Source of the DNA: Acetofilamentum sp.
GTDB taxonomy: Bacteria; Bacteroidota; Bacteroidia; Bacteroidales; DYOH01
Length of the DNA stretch: 61,405 bases
Reading direction: 5' to 3'
Assembly: GCA_020720625.1 (NCBI GenBank)
Contig: DYOH01000002.1
Coordinates: forward strand, 33,686 to 95,090
The notes beneath the pieces are model-generated. The model did no database searches and was not told the origin of the DNA. It was given only the letters and a program-made list of their open reading frames with translations. Positions within the stretch are counted from its first letter, which is position 1, and each line of letters opens with the position of its first letter. This document shows, one piece after another, positions 61,356 to 61,405 of this stretch. The translations under genes were made by a program, and so were the position numbers.

Positions 61356-61405
61356 ATGAGTTCAGTCTAAAAAGATTGAAAAAATGATTATACCCCTGCC
61401 AGCGT
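61356..61405 (-). mobile_element. 135-bp inverted-repeat element, copy 3 (cut by window edge)
   Basis: The last 50 bases of the window are identical at all 50 positions to the first 50 of copy 2 read on the plus strand (ATGAGTTCAGTCTAAAAAG through CCCCTGCCAGCGT). The window ends just inside the internal stem. Ending in a repeat is what an assembler would do at a multicopy element. Confidence 0.88.

Noticed and set aside
1-61405. Anti-phage defence system, biosynthetic cluster, tRNA or rRNA genes
   Set aside because: No restriction, Cas, toxin-antitoxin, retron, NRPS/PKS or cloverleaf-like sequence was found in either strand by reading; short degenerate RNAs could have been missed.

Overview
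The window is ordinary chromosomal DNA of an AT-rich member of the Bacteroidota using the standard genetic code. The assignment rests on families largely confined to that phylum (DUF4494, DUF4270, a DUF2723 protein of over 1,100 residues, a starch-synthase-like protein reduced to its N-terminal half, a TonB receptor with a carboxypeptidase-regulatory-like N-terminus), on a giant secreted protein with cysteine-bearing PKD/Ig-like repeats, and on several promoters resembling the phylum consensus TTTG-N19/21-TANNTTTG. I found no rRNA, tRNA, CRISPR array or complete insertion sequence. Both window ends fall in repeats (adhesin repeats on the left, a 135-bp element on the right), so this may be a contig that broke at repeats.

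Layout. 1-3.1 kb: 5' part of a repeat-rich secreted protein, a gene-poor stretch with a small palindromic element, and a 60-residue metal-site-like protein. 3.3-7.4 kb: lipoprotein, two Rossmann-fold oxidoreductase-like proteins and a secreted helical protein. 7.4-10.9 kb (minus): GT-C-like membrane protein and GT2 partner, then biotin carboxylase. 11.1-14.3 kb: a sensor histidine kinase broken by one in-frame stop, then YbjN-like protein, PspA and a 47-residue membrane protein. 14.4-22.3 kb: DUF4494, the DUF2723 glycosyltransferase, polysaccharide deacetylase, coiled-coil lipoprotein, a DUF6973-like protein, rsmI and a hypothetical. 22.4-27.8 kb: GT4, tdk, O-antigen ligase-like protein, GT2, pyrH, frr. 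28-33 kb: elbB, comEC, and convergent comM and gmhA. 33-37 kb (minus): lipoprotein, second copy of the 135-bp element next to a truncated CPBP protease gene, HutD/Ves protein, ogt, yebC. 37-43 kb: panC-panD-rfaE2-PHP phosphatase, an FNR-like regulator, lipoprotein, radA. 43-50 kb: SpoIIE-type phosphatase, surface lipoprotein plus TonB receptor with a divergent PhoB-like regulator. 49.9-54.4 kb: AP2/HNH-like protein, secreted phage-type lysozyme, a SiaC-like phosphoprotein, and two tail-to-tail L,D-transpeptidases. 54.5-61.4 kb: UDP-glucose epimerase with a TerB-like tail, glmS, DUF4270 lipoprotein, short starch-synthase-like protein, PPK2 and the third element copy.

How the genes fit together. 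Much of the content serves the cell surface: sugar-nucleotide supply (glmS, galE, gmhA, rfaE2), glycan assembly and ligation (GT2, GT4, ligase, DUF2723), wall remodelling (two L,D-transpeptidases, lysozyme, deacetylase) and nutrient uptake (TonB pair). comEC, comM and radA together suggest natural transformation. The most unusual feature is the 135-bp inverted-repeat element. Two full copies are identical, the 50 visible bases of a third are identical to them, one reading frame crosses the whole unit without a stop, and at least one copy truncates a gene. I see no defence system or biosynthetic cluster.
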